Shown: positions 27,735-38,191, numbered from the stretch's first letter. The stretch is 64,000 nt of DNA from G963664835 sp963664835 (GCA_963664835.2 CAXXUG010000004.1:1-64000); one strand, 5' to 3'. Notes: generated from the sequence alone by a model not told the origin. Made by a program: numbers and translations.

Positions 27735-27739
27735 TTTTG

Positions 27740-30700
27740 ATGGCGTTGCGAGCTGAGACGCCGCCGACTGACGGAGGCGGCGCCCCTCAGAATTTGAATA
27801 TCCCCACCGCTGAACCGTGGGCTCGCCTGACGCGCCTTCTTTCCGGAAACTCACACTTCTTACTTCTCCTGCTCTTGCTCATCGTGGCGCTGGCAATGCG
27901 GATTTACGGGCAGCAGTGGGACAACGGCACCTTCTCCCATCCAGACGAACGCTTCATATACATGCAGGTGGAGAGTATCGACCTGCCATCTCCAGTCGAT
28001 ATCGACCTACTGCTGAGTCCGGAGAGCCCTCTAAACCCAAGATCGTTCAACTACGGCTCGCTGACTTACTATCTCCTGCGGATTGTCTCGGTCTTGCTGA
28101 GCGAACTGGGCACGCTTGTTGGCGTCGAGGAGCTAATCGAACTGACGAGCTTCGACGGCATAAGCACCGTCGGACGGTCCCTCTCGGCACTGTTCGACGT
28201 GGGCACTATCGTCCTGGTCTACCTGATGGGCCGGCGTCTGTACGGCCGCGAGACGGGGCTGCTGGCTGCGGCGTTCACAACGTTTGCCGTGATTCATATC
28301 CAACTGTCTCATTTCTATGCCGCCGATACCCTGATGACGTTCTTCGTGACTCTGACGATGTTGAGTTGCATATTGCTCATGCGCAGCGACCGCTACCGTT
28401 ACGCAATATTGGCCGGAGCTGCCCTGGGCTTGGCCCTGGCTTCGAAAGTATCGGCGTTGCCGGTCGTGGTGCCGGTGGGAGCGGCATTGCTCTTGCGGGC
28501 AACGTCGTCGGAGGACGACGGCGGCGAAACAAGATTCCGCCGGCCGACTGCGGAACAGATTGACGGGGCAGTCGCCCGTCTGGCGCTTATCGCCCTGGTT
28601 GCGGTTGCTAGTCTGCTGGCCGCCCAACCATACGCGCTGCTGGATACGGAGAACTTCGTTCGCGACATCGTGCGGCAGAGCGAGATGGCGCGAGGTATTT
28701 CCGACCTGCCCTACACGCGGCAGTACGCCGACAGGACGGACTACCTGTATTTCCTGCAGAACCTGACGCTGTTCGGACTGGGCTTGCCACTGGGACTGGC
28801 AGCGATAGGCGGATGGATATACGCGGTCGCCAGGCTGTTGCGCCGGCCCAAGGTGCTTGAGGCTACTGCGCTAATAGGGCTGGCGGTCCTGACAATTGGA
28901 GCGATCCTGGCCGCAAGTGAGCCTTTGTTCCTGCTCACTGTCGTGGCCTGGGTCGCCTTGTTGGTTCACTTGAGAGGGTCGCCCCGACGGGTCGAGATAT
29001 TGCTGCTTTCGTTCCTGGTTCCCTACTTCCTTATCACCGGCGGCTTCCATGCGAAGTTCCTGCGCTATCTGCTGCCGATAACGCCTGTGCTGATGGTATT
29101 GGCGGCCGAGGCGCTGTGGAAGCTACGAGGCTGGGCGCAGAGTTTCACAGAGGAATATCCAGAACCAAGCTCGGTAACCGCGACCGGCGCGCTGCCCCCG
29201 GATGCAGATGCGGACGGTTCGATTGCTGACGGACAATCTCCCCCTCAGCCGCGGAATGATGAGTCAACTCCGGCGGCGTCAGGAAACTCGTGGCTGGGAT
29301 GGGTTGTGCAGAACGGACTGATGGGTCGTCTGGCAACCGCGCTGATCGCGTTGGTGCTACTGACGACGGCTCTATACGCCATCGCGTTCGTGAACATTTA
29401 CTCGGAGGATCACCCGTCGATCACCGCTTCGAAATGGATCTACAAGAATGTGCCGGCCGGCTCGACATACGCAACCGAACATTGGGAAGAGGGAATGCCC
29501 AAGTACGTCACCATGGATGGCCGGCCCTTCACTCGTCAAACCTTGGGCTACCGCGAACTCAAGCTAAACCTGTACGAGCCGGATACCCCGACGAAGCTTG
29601 AGGGCATCGTCAGCACTCTGCGGGAAGCAGACTACATAGTATTCTTCAGCAATCGCCTTTACGGCACCATTCCGAGACTAAGCGAGCGCTATTCGCTAAC
29701 CACGAAGTACTACAACCTGCTCTTTGGCGAGGAGTTGGGGTTCGAGCTTGCGGCTGCGTTCGCGAGCTACCCGAACCTGTTCGGGATTCATCTGACCGAC
29801 GACACCCTGTCTGATCCGGGACTGCCTACGCCCGGACTTCTATCCAGGCCATTGAACCCCGGAGTTCAGATCAACCTGGGACGAGCGGACGAGAGTTTCA
29901 CCGTTTACGACCATCCCAAAGTGCTTGTCTTCAAGAAGACCAGGGAACTGTCGGGCGCAGAATACCGCAATCTCCTTGACGTCGATCTGAGCGCCAATAT
30001 TTACCAGCCGTCGGAAGCTCTGACCGGTAGTCAGTACAAATCGCTGACTCTCGATCCCAGCCAACGGGAACGAGTCGAGTCAGGGGGCACCTTCAGGGAA
30101 ATATTCGATCGCGACGGTGTCGCAAACCAGATACCACTGGTTGTCTGGCTGGTCCTGGTCTGGTTGATCGGCATCGCGGCGTTGCCGCTGACATTCGGCG
30201 TGTTCCGCAACCTGCCGGACCGCGGAATTTTGTTCGCGCGGGCGCTGGGGCTACTTCTTCTCGCGTGGCTGGTTTGGTGGCTGGTGAACCTGGGATTGGC
30301 CAACACGCGCTTGACGGTGGCTGGCGTGTTCGTCGCAATGCTTGCCGCCGGCGTTGTCGCCATCTACTTTCAACGCGAAGCCCTGCTGAAACACTGGCGC
30401 GACAACCGCCGCGTGATTCTTATCGGAGAGGGTGTCTTCCTGGTGGCATTCCTTATTTACCTTGGGATCAGGGCTCTCAACCCGGACCTGTGGCACCCGT
30501 CGCGCGGCGGAGAAAAGCCCATGGACATCGCCTACCTGATGGCGGCGATCAAGACGCCGATTTTCCCACCTTACGACCCGTGGTTCGCCGGCGGCTACCT
30601 GAACTACTACTATTTCGGACAGATTCTGGTAGGAACACTGATCAAGCTCTCCGGCATATTGCCGACCACCGCCTACAACCTGGTGGTGCCTCTGCTATAT

Positions 30701-32665
30701 GCGCTCACCGCGTCGGGCGTGTTCTCCGTCGTTTACAACCTGGTGCACAGAGCAAAGGGGAATACGCCGATCAGGCCGGTGACCGCCGGATTACTTGGAG
30801 CAGTCCTCGCGACAACGCTGGGAAACCTGGGTGGTTTCGGTCAGATAGTCGGCCAATTGGCGCGTAGCGGCACCGTCCCGGTCCAGAGCGAGATACCGGG
30901 CCTTGGAGCCGCGGCGGCAATGATCTCGGGGATTTGGAACGTCACGATCGGCGGTGCGGATTTCCCCATCCGAACCAATTGGTATTGGGCGAGCACTCGT
31001 GTGCTGGAAGGCACGATCAACGAGTTTCCCTTCTTCACTTTCCTATATGCCGACCTTCACGCGCACATGATCGCGCTGCCCTTCACAATCGTTGCGCTTG
31101 GAGTTGGTCTCAACTTCATCAAGGCCGAAGTTTTGACAGCGAAAGCGCCGGCATCGACTCTTCCACCCGGCGCGCTCCAATTCGCGGCTACGACCGAACT
31201 GCGACAGGCAAGTGCAATTCCGTCCGCCGGCGCAACTGTGGCCAGGCTGACGGCGCTGATATCGGGTAGGGAAATCGTCCTGCTCGGCACTGCCGGACTT
31301 GTAGTGGGCTCACTGTACCCGATGAACTCGTGGGACTATCCCACCTATCTGGGGTTGATATCGCTTGCGATGCTCGCGCCGTGGTATTTTGCGTCCGACC
31401 GGAGCGCGTTAGCGTTCGGAGCGAGTATTCTACGCATCCTGGTCGTCGTCTTGACGAGCTGGGTCATCTTCTACCTTCCGTTCAATCTGAGTTTCCAGTC
31501 CTTTTACTCCGGCATTCGATGGATACCGGACAAGTCGAACGTCGGTGGCTACCTGGTGATTCACGGGTTATTCCTCATCGTGATGACCAGCTATCTGGTG
31601 CTGGATCTGGTTCAACGGTACCGCCGTTCAGGTTCGTGGCGGATGCTGGTGATGTTGATCAGATGGTGGGACAGGGTGCCTCGCGCCATGAGACTGGCGA
31701 ACCTGATGACCGCCGGCCAAAGCGACGTTCGTGGAGTCGTGGGCATCTACCTCGCAGTGTCACTGTTGGGGGTCGTTGTATTGTCGATCCTCCTTGGAGC
31801 CGCGCTTGCCGGAATCGCACTTGCGTTACTCATTTGGGTTGCGATTGCCGCGTTGCGAAGGGACCGGGCGATCGAAGAGTCGTGGGCGTTAGTGTTGTTT
31901 AGTACCGGTCTCGCTCTTACGGTCTTCACGGAGTTGTTCGCGATCGACGGCGACATCGGAAGGATGAATACGGTCTTCAAGTTCTACATGCAGATCTGGA
32001 TTCTGTGGAGCGTCGCATCCATCGTCGCACTGGTAGGCGTCAGGCGGTGGCTAACGTTCACGGCGACTCCCATCCGCCGCGTGTGGCTGGGGGTGCTCGT
32101 AGCGTTATTCGTCTGCGCGTCGGTATATCCTGTCGTCTCGACGCATGCCCGGGTGCGCGACCGATTCAACGAGACGCCGCCATCGTTCAGTGGGAGTCTG
32201 GATGGCAGCGAATACATGCGCACGGCGGTCTATGTCGATAGAGAGCGCCGGCTGGAGTTCGAGCAAGACCTGCTTGCTATCGAGTGGATACAGGACAATA
32301 TCCAGGGTACCCCGACGATACTGGAGGCTACCACTCCGCTCTACAGATGGGGTTCCCGAATTTCGATATACACCGGATTACCCACGGTCATAGGCTGGCA
32401 CTGGCATCAAACGCAACAGCGGCTCGCCTACGAGCACTTGATAGACCAACGACTACGGGACGTGCTGAGAATGTACGACCACGCGTCAATCGAGCAGACG
32501 TTGGCTCTATTCGATCAGTACGGAGTGGACCTGATTTATCTTGGCGACCTGGAAAGAGCATACTACCCGCAAGCCGAGGCAAAGCTTGACCTGTTGGCCG
32601 CGATGGGCCGGCTGCAGGTCGAGTATGAGCGCATGGGCGTGAAGATCTACCGGGTCATCGGTTAG
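27740..32665 (+). CDS. Fused GT39-like/DUF2298 giant membrane protein
   Basis: About 1,641 residues. The first half is a GT39/PMT-like polytopic protein: a first helix, then TFSHPDERFIYMQ (about 65-75), whose acidic pair sits where the catalytic Asp of GT39 enzymes lies, followed by many membrane helices and an exposed domain (about 550-800). The second half is a complete DUF2298 (Chlor_Arch_YYY) protein: PPYDPWFAGGYLNYYYFGQ (about 945), INEFPFFTFLYADLHAHMIALPF (about 1,090), YPMNSWDYPTY (about 1,190) and GRMNTVFKFYMQIW (about 1,410), with a soluble C-terminus. GGAGG lies five bases before the ATG at 27740. It probably handles a lipid-linked sugar on the outer membrane face; the substrate is unknown. 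First gene of the cluster. Confidence 0.82.
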   Translation: MALRAETPPTDGGGAPQNLNIPTAEPWARLTRLLSGNSHFLLLLLLLIVALAMRIYGQQWDNGTFSHPDERFIYMQVESIDLPSPVDIDLLLSPESPLNPRSFNYGSLTYYLLRIVSVLLSELGTLVGVEELIELTSFDGISTVGRSLSALFDVGTIVLVYLMGRRLYGRETGLLAAAFTTFAVIHIQLSHFYAADTLMTFFVTLTMLSCILLMRSDRYRYAILAGAALGLALASKVSALPVVVPVGAALLLRATSSEDDGGETRFRRPTAEQIDGAVARLALIALVAVASLLAAQPYALLDTENFVRDIVRQSEMARGISDLPYTRQYADRTDYLYFLQNLTLFGLGLPLGLAAIGGWIYAVARLLRRPKVLEATALIGLAVLTIGAILAASEPLFLLTVVAWVALLVHLRGSPRRVEILLLSFLVPYFLITGGFHAKFLRYLLPITPVLMVLAAEALWKLRGWAQSFTEEYPEPSSVTATGALPPDADADGSIADGQSPPQPRNDESTPAASGNSWLGWVVQNGLMGRLATALIALVLLTTALYAIAFVNIYSEDHPSITASKWIYKNVPAGSTYATEHWEEGMPKYVTMDGRPFTRQTLGYRELKLNLYEPDTPTKLEGIVSTLREADYIVFFSNRLYGTIPRLSERYSLTTKYYNLLFGEELGFELAAAFASYPNLFGIHLTDDTLSDPGLPTPGLLSRPLNPGVQINLGRADESFTVYDHPKVLVFKKTRELSGAEYRNLLDVDLSANIYQPSEALTGSQYKSLTLDPSQRERVESGGTFREIFDRDGVANQIPLVVWLVLVWLIGIAALPLTFGVFRNLPDRGILFARALGLLLLAWLVWWLVNLGLANTRLTVAGVFVAMLAAGVVAIYFQREALLKHWRDNRRVILIGEGVFLVAFLIYLGIRALNPDLWHPSRGGEKPMDIAYLMAAIKTPIFPPYDPWFAGGYLNYYYFGQILVGTLIKLSGILPTTAYNLVVPLLYALTASGVFSVVYNLVHRAKGNTPIRPVTAGLLGAVLATTLGNLGGFGQIVGQLARSGTVPVQSEIPGLGAAAAMISGIWNVTIGGADFPIRTNWYWASTRVLEGTINEFPFFTFLYADLHAHMIALPFTIVALGVGLNFIKAEVLTAKAPASTLPPGALQFAATTELRQASAIPSAGATVARLTALISGREIVLLGTAGLVVGSLYPMNSWDYPTYLGLISLAMLAPWYFASDRSALAFGASILRILVVVLTSWVIFYLPFNLSFQSFYSGIRWIPDKSNVGGYLVIHGLFLIVMTSYLVLDLVQRYRRSGSWRMLVMLIRWWDRVPRAMRLANLMTAGQSDVRGVVGIYLAVSLLGVVVLSILLGAALAGIALALLIWVAIAALRRDRAIEESWALVLFSTGLALTVFTELFAIDGDIGRMNTVFKFYMQIWILWSVASIVALVGVRRWLTFTATPIRRVWLGVLVALFVCASVYPVVSTHARVRDRFNETPPSFSGSLDGSEYMRTAVYVDRERRLEFEQDLLAIEWIQDNIQGTPTILEATTPLYRWGSRISIYTGLPTVIGWHWHQTQQRLAYEHLIDQRLRDVLRMYDHASIEQTLALFDQYGVDLIYLGDLERAYYPQAEAKLDLLAAMGRLQVEYERMGVKIYRVIG

Positions 32666-32687
32666 ATCCGCCGGCGAGCAGATCGGG

Positions 32688-33461
32688 ATGAATTCCTCCA
32701 ACGACGCGAATAAGAACAGACTTTACTGGGACGGGAGAAGCGACGAGTACCAGGCCCAACACGGTCCTCAACTGGACACTGTCGGTTGCGCTTGGGGAGC
32801 CTGGGCCCTGCCGGAAACGGAGGTGAATGCCCTCGGTGACGTTGTGGGCAAACGAGTCCTGGAGCTTGGGTGCGGCGCGGCACAGTGGTCCATCGCGCTT
32901 GTGGAGAAGGGAGCGCTGTGCGTCGGCCTTGACAACTCTTCGCGCCAACTCGGACACGCCCGCAGGCTGATAGCAGAGTCGAACGTCGATTTCCCGCTGG
33001 TGCAAGGGGCCGCGGAGCGAGTGCCATTCGACGACGCGTCCTTCGACATCGTGATGTGCGATCACGGCGCGATGTCTTTTGCGGATCCATACCATACGGT
33101 GCCCGAGGTGGCTCGGGTTCTCCGCCCAAGCGGATTACTCGTTTTCAACATGTCGAGCCCGTTGTCACACATCTGCTATTCCGAAGACTCAGATCGCCTG
33201 GGTAACGAGTTGCATACCAGCTATTTCGAAATGCATCGCTTCGAATCGGAGGATGACGTCGAATTTCAGCTTCCGTACGGGGAGTGGATTCGGCTGTTTC
33301 GCCGAAATGGCCTGGTGGTCGAAGACCTGATCGAGCTGCGTCCGCCGGAGGACGCGCACACCACGTACGTGGATTACCAACCGCTCGACTGGGCTCGAAG
33401 ATGGGCCGGCGAGAACATATGGAAGGTCAGGAAGTCGACGAGGGTTCGTCCCCTTGCTTGA
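32688..33461 (+). CDS. Class I SAM-dependent methyltransferase
   Basis: 257 residues. Motif I VLELGCGAAQWSIAL (about 52-66) and the acidic end of beta 2 in CVGLDNSSRQ bind S-adenosylmethionine; AAERVPFDDASFDIVMCDHGAMSF is the motif II/post-II region of the Methyltransf_11 type. The substrate is unknown; these enzymes methylate small molecules, lipids or sugars. It is 22 bases after one DUF2298 gene and overlaps the start of the next by eight bases, so it is translationally coupled within the membrane-protein cluster and likely acts on the same product, for instance by capping a glycan. Confidence 0.87.
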   Translation: MNSSNDANKNRLYWDGRSDEYQAQHGPQLDTVGCAWGAWALPETEVNALGDVVGKRVLELGCGAAQWSIALVEKGALCVGLDNSSRQLGHARRLIAESNVDFPLVQGAAERVPFDDASFDIVMCDHGAMSFADPYHTVPEVARVLRPSGLLVFNMSSPLSHICYSEDSDRLGNELHTSYFEMHRFESEDDVEFQLPYGEWIRLFRRNGLVVEDLIELRPPEDAHTTYVDYQPLDWARRWAGENIWKVRKSTRVRPLA

Positions 33462-36234
33462 AGCAATACGCTGGTACTTGGCGCTTCAGCTATTCGGTAT
33501 CGCAGTTTTGCCGTTGGCGTTGCACTTCTTCCGATTCCTGCCGGACCGAGGGTACGCGTTCGCCCGTCCGCTCGGCCTCCTGCTGGTGGGCTACCTGCTC
33601 TGGATCTTCGGCGTATTCGGGTTGTTGGAGAACTCGCCGGTCACCATACTGGTTCTGCTCATCGTCGCCGCCGGCGCAAGCTGGACGGTATTCCGATCAC
33701 AGATCACACGATTGAGGGGGATCTGGCGAAGCAATCGGGGCCACATACTGGCGATCGAAGGGATTTTTCTGGTCTCATTTGCGGTCTGGGTCGTTATCCG
33801 CGCGTACAACCCAGAGATCCAGGCAACTGAAAAGCCCATGGAATTCGCGTTTCTGAACGCGACTCTGCGCAGCACTCAATTGCCGCCGCTGGACCCCTGG
33901 TTGTCAGGTTACTCGATCAGCTACTACTATTTTGGATACCTGTTCATCGCGATGATCGCATCACTGACACAGGTACCTTCTTCGATAGCATTCAACCTGG
34001 CCATCCCCACGATTTTCGCGCTCACCGCGACTGGCGCCTACTCAGTCGGGTGGAACCTGGCGGAGGGGGCCTTACGGGGACCGACGGACTCGGCGGGCGA
34101 AGCGACGCGGCCCAGGAGATTGATCGGACCGTGGTTTGCCGGTGCCTGCACGATGTTCACAATGCTGATACTGAGCAATTGGGAGATATTCCTCGAGCTA
34201 CTCCACTCGAAGGGAGTCGGCGACGCATCATTTTGGAAATTCATTGGCATCGACAAACTGTCACGGCCCTACGAAAGCGGCCAGTTTTTTCCCCTAGATG
34301 CAAACGACTTCTTATGGTGGTTTCGAGCATCAAGGGTAATTGGAGATTACAACAGCGCGGACGGTAGCGCACTCGACTACACTATCAACGAGTTCCCATT
34401 CTTTAGCTTCATCCTTGGCGACGTTCATCCACATGTTCTCGCCTTGCCATTCGTCTTCTTGACCATCGGATATACGCTGAACCTTTTTCGCAGTGACACA
34501 CCTTTAACGGCGGGCCGGCTGCTGCGCAATCCAATCAATCTCGCGTTCATCGCAATCGTGTACGGCGGTCTGTGGGTCTTGAATGCCTGGGATATGCCTA
34601 CGCAGCTATTCCTGCTGATGATTGTGGTTGCGGTTGGTCACCACATCTGCAGGTCGGGCTCCGCATCTAATTGGCTGCACGAAGCCCTGCTCGTCTTCGC
34701 AGTTCCAATTGTCGCAATCGCCTGGCTAGTAGCCTTGCTGATAAGAGTGTCCAGGCTCTTATGGAGAAGTCTCAAGTCGCTCAGGAGCCGGCGGAAGGAA
34801 AACCTACCGCCGAGCGCACTCGAACGGTGGTTGGCAGCCAGAGTGGCGACGACGTTCCTGGTCGCCATATTGGGCTGCGTTATCGCCTATCTGCCCTTCT
34901 TCTTGGCGTTTCGCTCCCAGGCTTCAGGCGCGGGTATGGTCCTCCTTTCGACGCAGTGGCACCATTTTCTGATCTTTTGGGGACCGCTGATCTTCTTTTG
35001 CGGATCGCTGCTGCTTACGCAAATCGCGGCCGGCACCGAGGGCGTACCAATGCTTCGCAGGCGGTCGGGCGACGCGGCGCGGTTGATGGCGGCTTCGGAT
35101 CGGAGGAATCGATGGTGGATCTGGCCAGGCGTAGCGGCCGCCGGTGTGCTGTTGGCAGCGGCGCTCGAGGGTGCGATTTCGCTGGCTATATTGCTGGGCA
35201 TTGACATTCAGATCGATCTGCCCGGTGCGACGTTGGAGCGCATTGTCAGACGCGCCTTGCTGCTCTCGCCCTTGTTGCTGGCGGTAACGGCAATCGTGAT
35301 ACGAATCTGGAAATTGACAGAATCGCCCGTGCCGGCTGACCTTCCTGGTGGAAGGACCCCGTCCACAGCGCAGGCTGGGGCAGAATCAGACCGGCAGGAA
35401 GGCTCACCCAATACCGGTGTACAGGGAGCATCCCAGATTTTTGGCGGCATCTCTATTGCATCCGTTGCGAGAGAGCACACATTCGTATTGATACTTATGC
35501 TCGCGGGCATACTGATAGTATTCGGCACGGAAATCGCGTTCATAAGAGACTTGTTCAACCATCGAATGAATACGGTGTTCAAGCTTTACTACCAGGCTTG
35601 GACGCTGATGGCGATCGTGGCCGGATACGCCATCTTCTACTTCGCTGGATTTGCCGTTGCGGGCGTAGTCAGAGTCAATCCCATCGTAACGGGAGCTTGG
35701 CTAACGCTCGCCGTGATAGTCGCGGCCGGCGGCCTGCTATATCCAGTTGGCGCCACGCTGTCTAAGACGGACTACTTCAGAGGCTCGGCGAGTTTGGATG
35801 GGTTCGCCTGGAACGAGCAGGGGCGGCCGGCGGACTACGGCGCGATCAAGTGGTTGAACGAGAACGTCGAGGGGAGCCCAGTGATCCTGGAGGCGAGCGG
35901 TGGGTCGTATTCCTCATTTGGCCGAGTCTCAGCTAATACTGGACTTCCAACGGTATTGGGTTGGGATTTTCACGAAATGCAGTGGAGAGGCAACTTTGCC
36001 GGGCGGGCCGAGAGGAAGCGTGATATCGACACCCTGTATCGGACTACAAGCCCTCAGGAGGCGGCCGAACTCCTGAGCAAGTACGATATCGAATACATAT
36101 ATGTTGGGCCCCTGGAGCGTGGATTGTACGGAGATGCCAGCGGCATTGGGCTTGATAAGTTTGACTGGTTCCTGGACATCGTTTACGACCGGCAAGGCGT
36201 AACGATCTATCGCGTTCGGAGACCGGCAATCTAG
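33454..36234 (+). CDS. DUF2298 (Chlor_Arch_YYY) membrane protein
   Basis: 926 residues with about 20 membrane segments. The DUF2298 landmarks appear in the same order as in the second half of the 27.7-kb gene: LDPWLSGYSISYYYFGYLF (about 150), TINEFPFFSFILGDVHPHVLALPF (about 310), LNAWDMPTQL (about 375), HRMNTVFKLYYQAW (about 705), then a soluble tail with GSPVILEASGGSYSSFG and YIYVGPLERGLY. It is thus a paralogue without the GT39-like half. The start is a TTG overlapping the methyltransferase. Its stop is followed directly by the next ATG. The function of the family is not established; a role in moving or polymerising lipid-linked sugars is inference. Confidence 0.85.
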   Translation: MLEAIRWYLALQLFGIAVLPLALHFFRFLPDRGYAFARPLGLLLVGYLLWIFGVFGLLENSPVTILVLLIVAAGASWTVFRSQITRLRGIWRSNRGHILAIEGIFLVSFAVWVVIRAYNPEIQATEKPMEFAFLNATLRSTQLPPLDPWLSGYSISYYYFGYLFIAMIASLTQVPSSIAFNLAIPTIFALTATGAYSVGWNLAEGALRGPTDSAGEATRPRRLIGPWFAGACTMFTMLILSNWEIFLELLHSKGVGDASFWKFIGIDKLSRPYESGQFFPLDANDFLWWFRASRVIGDYNSADGSALDYTINEFPFFSFILGDVHPHVLALPFVFLTIGYTLNLFRSDTPLTAGRLLRNPINLAFIAIVYGGLWVLNAWDMPTQLFLLMIVVAVGHHICRSGSASNWLHEALLVFAVPIVAIAWLVALLIRVSRLLWRSLKSLRSRRKENLPPSALERWLAARVATTFLVAILGCVIAYLPFFLAFRSQASGAGMVLLSTQWHHFLIFWGPLIFFCGSLLLTQIAAGTEGVPMLRRRSGDAARLMAASDRRNRWWIWPGVAAAGVLLAAALEGAISLAILLGIDIQIDLPGATLERIVRRALLLSPLLLAVTAIVIRIWKLTESPVPADLPGGRTPSTAQAGAESDRQEGSPNTGVQGASQIFGGISIASVAREHTFVLILMLAGILIVFGTEIAFIRDLFNHRMNTVFKLYYQAWTLMAIVAGYAIFYFAGFAVAGVVRVNPIVTGAWLTLAVIVAAGGLLYPVGATLSKTDYFRGSASLDGFAWNEQGRPADYGAIKWLNENVEGSPVILEASGGSYSSFGRVSANTGLPTVLGWDFHEMQWRGNFAGRAERKRDIDTLYRTTSPQEAAELLSKYDIEYIYVGPLERGLYGDASGIGLDKFDWFLDIVYDRQGVTIYRVRRPAI

Positions 36235-38097
36235 ATGGACCTGTCGAATACTCGGGGCAAACAGACGCCGGATCATCCATTCAGCCGATCGGAGTCGACA
36301 GCGCAAGCAATGTCCGAAGTTGCCGAGCAGGAGTCTACTCAGCGCTCCGCGGTCGTGCGGCTCGATCTCTGGCAACTGAGCGTCTTCGCGGTCGCTTTCA
36401 TCGGAATCTTCCTCCGCTGGTGGGACCTGGGTTTGAGACCGCTGCAACCGGACGAGGCGACGGTTGCGCTCGAGTCACTGTCCGTGTTGAGGGGCGAGGG
36501 TTCGCGGTCAGACGTGAGTCCGCTCATCCTGAACGGCGGCGCCCTGCTGATGCTCATGTTCGGAGCGAGTGACGGCGTAGTCCGCGCTCTGCCGGCGCTT
36601 GCCGGCAGCATTCTGGTCCTGCTGCCGATTTGGTTGAAGCCTGAATTGGGAAAGACCGGCGTGTTGATGTCGATGTTGTTTCTGGCCATCTCACCTACGC
36701 TCATCTTTGCCACTCGTCATACCACGCCGGAGGCGCTCACCGCTACCGCGGCGCTGACTGTAGTGGTTTGCGGGTCCCACTATCTCCGTTGCGGGAATCG
36801 CTCCGCAATCTACATCGGCGCTGTCGCATTGGCGCTGATGATAGCCTCCGGGTATCCCTCATACACTTATCTACTGGTGTTTGCAGGGTTCGCGGTGGCT
36901 AGTTACCTTGCGGCGAGCAAGAAGCGGAGGGCGGTTAGAGCTCGACCGGATGAAGCGAAGTCCTCTGAGGAAACCCAAGACTCCGGCGGGAAGGAAGCAG
37001 ACTCGCAAGGACGATTGTTAGGGCGGGCCGGTCTGTTGACCACCGCAGTATTTGCGATCGTGGCGACGGGCGCGTTCCGGGATCTACGGGTGATCCAGGC
37101 CGGCTTGGTGGGACCGCTCTCCGAATGGCTTTCGGGATTCGGCTCGGCAAACCTCGAAACCACAGGCACTCAGTTTGCGACTGTGTTCGCCTATGAGGGC
37201 GCGATGATAGTCGCTGCCCTGGTGAGCGCCGCGGTCATATTGAGGAGCCGTAACCGGTTCGATCGCATGCTCGTCTGGTGGCTGGGGGCCGGCGCAATGA
37301 TTGGAATCATCGGGGGAGCGGAACAAAGACTCGCGTTGGTGGCCGGACTGGTACCGGCCGCCCTCCTGGCCGGCTGGGCTTGCGGCAGATTGCTGGATCG
37401 ACTGGGAAGCGCCGGCCAGCTGACCAATCTGATCATCGTCGCGTTAGGCCTTCTAATACTGTCTGTGCCCGCCTACGTAACCATCACCTTCACGTCCTAT
37501 ATGTCGAACAGTGCCGGACAGCGCACGATTGCGCTTGTGTTTCTGATCTCGCTAGTGATACTGACCATCGTCGGGCTCACCCTATCATCGATCCTCCAAG
37601 GGTTGGGCGTGACTTGGAAATCGTTCGCCGTGGTGGGCCTTGTCGCCGGCCTGCTCTTGACGTTCCGACTCGCGGCGAATCTCAATTTGCATCCAGTCGC
37701 GAATCACTTTGAACTGCTGACGCCGGTCGTCACTTCGCCGGACGTGAGGCGACTAATGTACGACTTTGGCGTGGTGGTAGACGTTCTATCCATCAATCGG
37801 GCTCCGCGCTCGGTCCAGATCGACTCGGATGTTGGGCCGGCGCTGAGATGGTACATGAGGGACCAAGAGAACGTCTCGTTCGTGAACGATCCGTCCGGGA
37901 GCCCCGGCATATACATCGGCGATCCAGGCGGGGAACCGCCTCTCGGAGGCGCATATGTCAGTCAACGCTATCGGATCGCGACGCACGGGCACCTGAGAAT
38001 AACCGGGCCCGAGGAGCTGGTGAGGTGGCTGATGTTTCGCGAGGGGTATACATACCCCACCGGCAGGGACGTGGTCTTATTTGCCAGGACGCAATAG
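36235..38097 (+). CDS. GT39/Agl23-like polytopic membrane protein
   Basis: 620 residues; about 12-13 membrane helices follow a charged N-terminus of about 40. GLRPLQPDEATVALES (about 64-80) matches the acidic D-E motif after the first helix of GT39-type glycosyltransferases. A cytoplasmic, charged insert (about 225-260, EAKSSEETQDS) splits the helices. The C-terminal soluble part (LTPVVTSPDVRRLMYDFG, then ALRWYMRDQENVSF) resembles the tail of Agl23 proteins, as in the next gene. The ATG begins directly after the preceding stop, so it is coupled. Followed by a terminator-like hairpin. Confidence 0.72.
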   Translation: MDLSNTRGKQTPDHPFSRSESTAQAMSEVAEQESTQRSAVVRLDLWQLSVFAVAFIGIFLRWWDLGLRPLQPDEATVALESLSVLRGEGSRSDVSPLILNGGALLMLMFGASDGVVRALPALAGSILVLLPIWLKPELGKTGVLMSMLFLAISPTLIFATRHTTPEALTATAALTVVVCGSHYLRCGNRSAIYIGAVALALMIASGYPSYTYLLVFAGFAVASYLAASKKRRAVRARPDEAKSSEETQDSGGKEADSQGRLLGRAGLLTTAVFAIVATGAFRDLRVIQAGLVGPLSEWLSGFGSANLETTGTQFATVFAYEGAMIVAALVSAAVILRSRNRFDRMLVWWLGAGAMIGIIGGAEQRLALVAGLVPAALLAGWACGRLLDRLGSAGQLTNLIIVALGLLILSVPAYVTITFTSYMSNSAGQRTIALVFLISLVILTIVGLTLSSILQGLGVTWKSFAVVGLVAGLLLTFRLAANLNLHPVANHFELLTPVVTSPDVRRLMYDFGVVVDVLSINRAPRSVQIDSDVGPALRWYMRDQENVSFVNDPSGSPGIYIGDPGGEPPLGGAYVSQRYRIATHGHLRITGPEELVRWLMFREGYTYPTGRDVVLFARTQ

Positions 38098-38165
38098 AGG
38101 TCCCACGGCCTCATTTTGGCAGACTATTAGCGCAGTCGAATCGCGAATATGGTAAAAAAATGTAG

Positions 38166-38191
38166 ATGCGTCGAACGGTTCGACGCATTTT
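38166..38191 (+). terminator. Intrinsic terminator-like hairpin inside the membrane-protein cluster
   Basis: ATGCGTCGAA-CGG-TTCGACGCAT is a perfect ten-base stem followed by TTT; on the other strand an A7 run precedes it, so it could act in both directions. It lies in the 190-base gap between two cluster genes. Confidence 0.55.
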
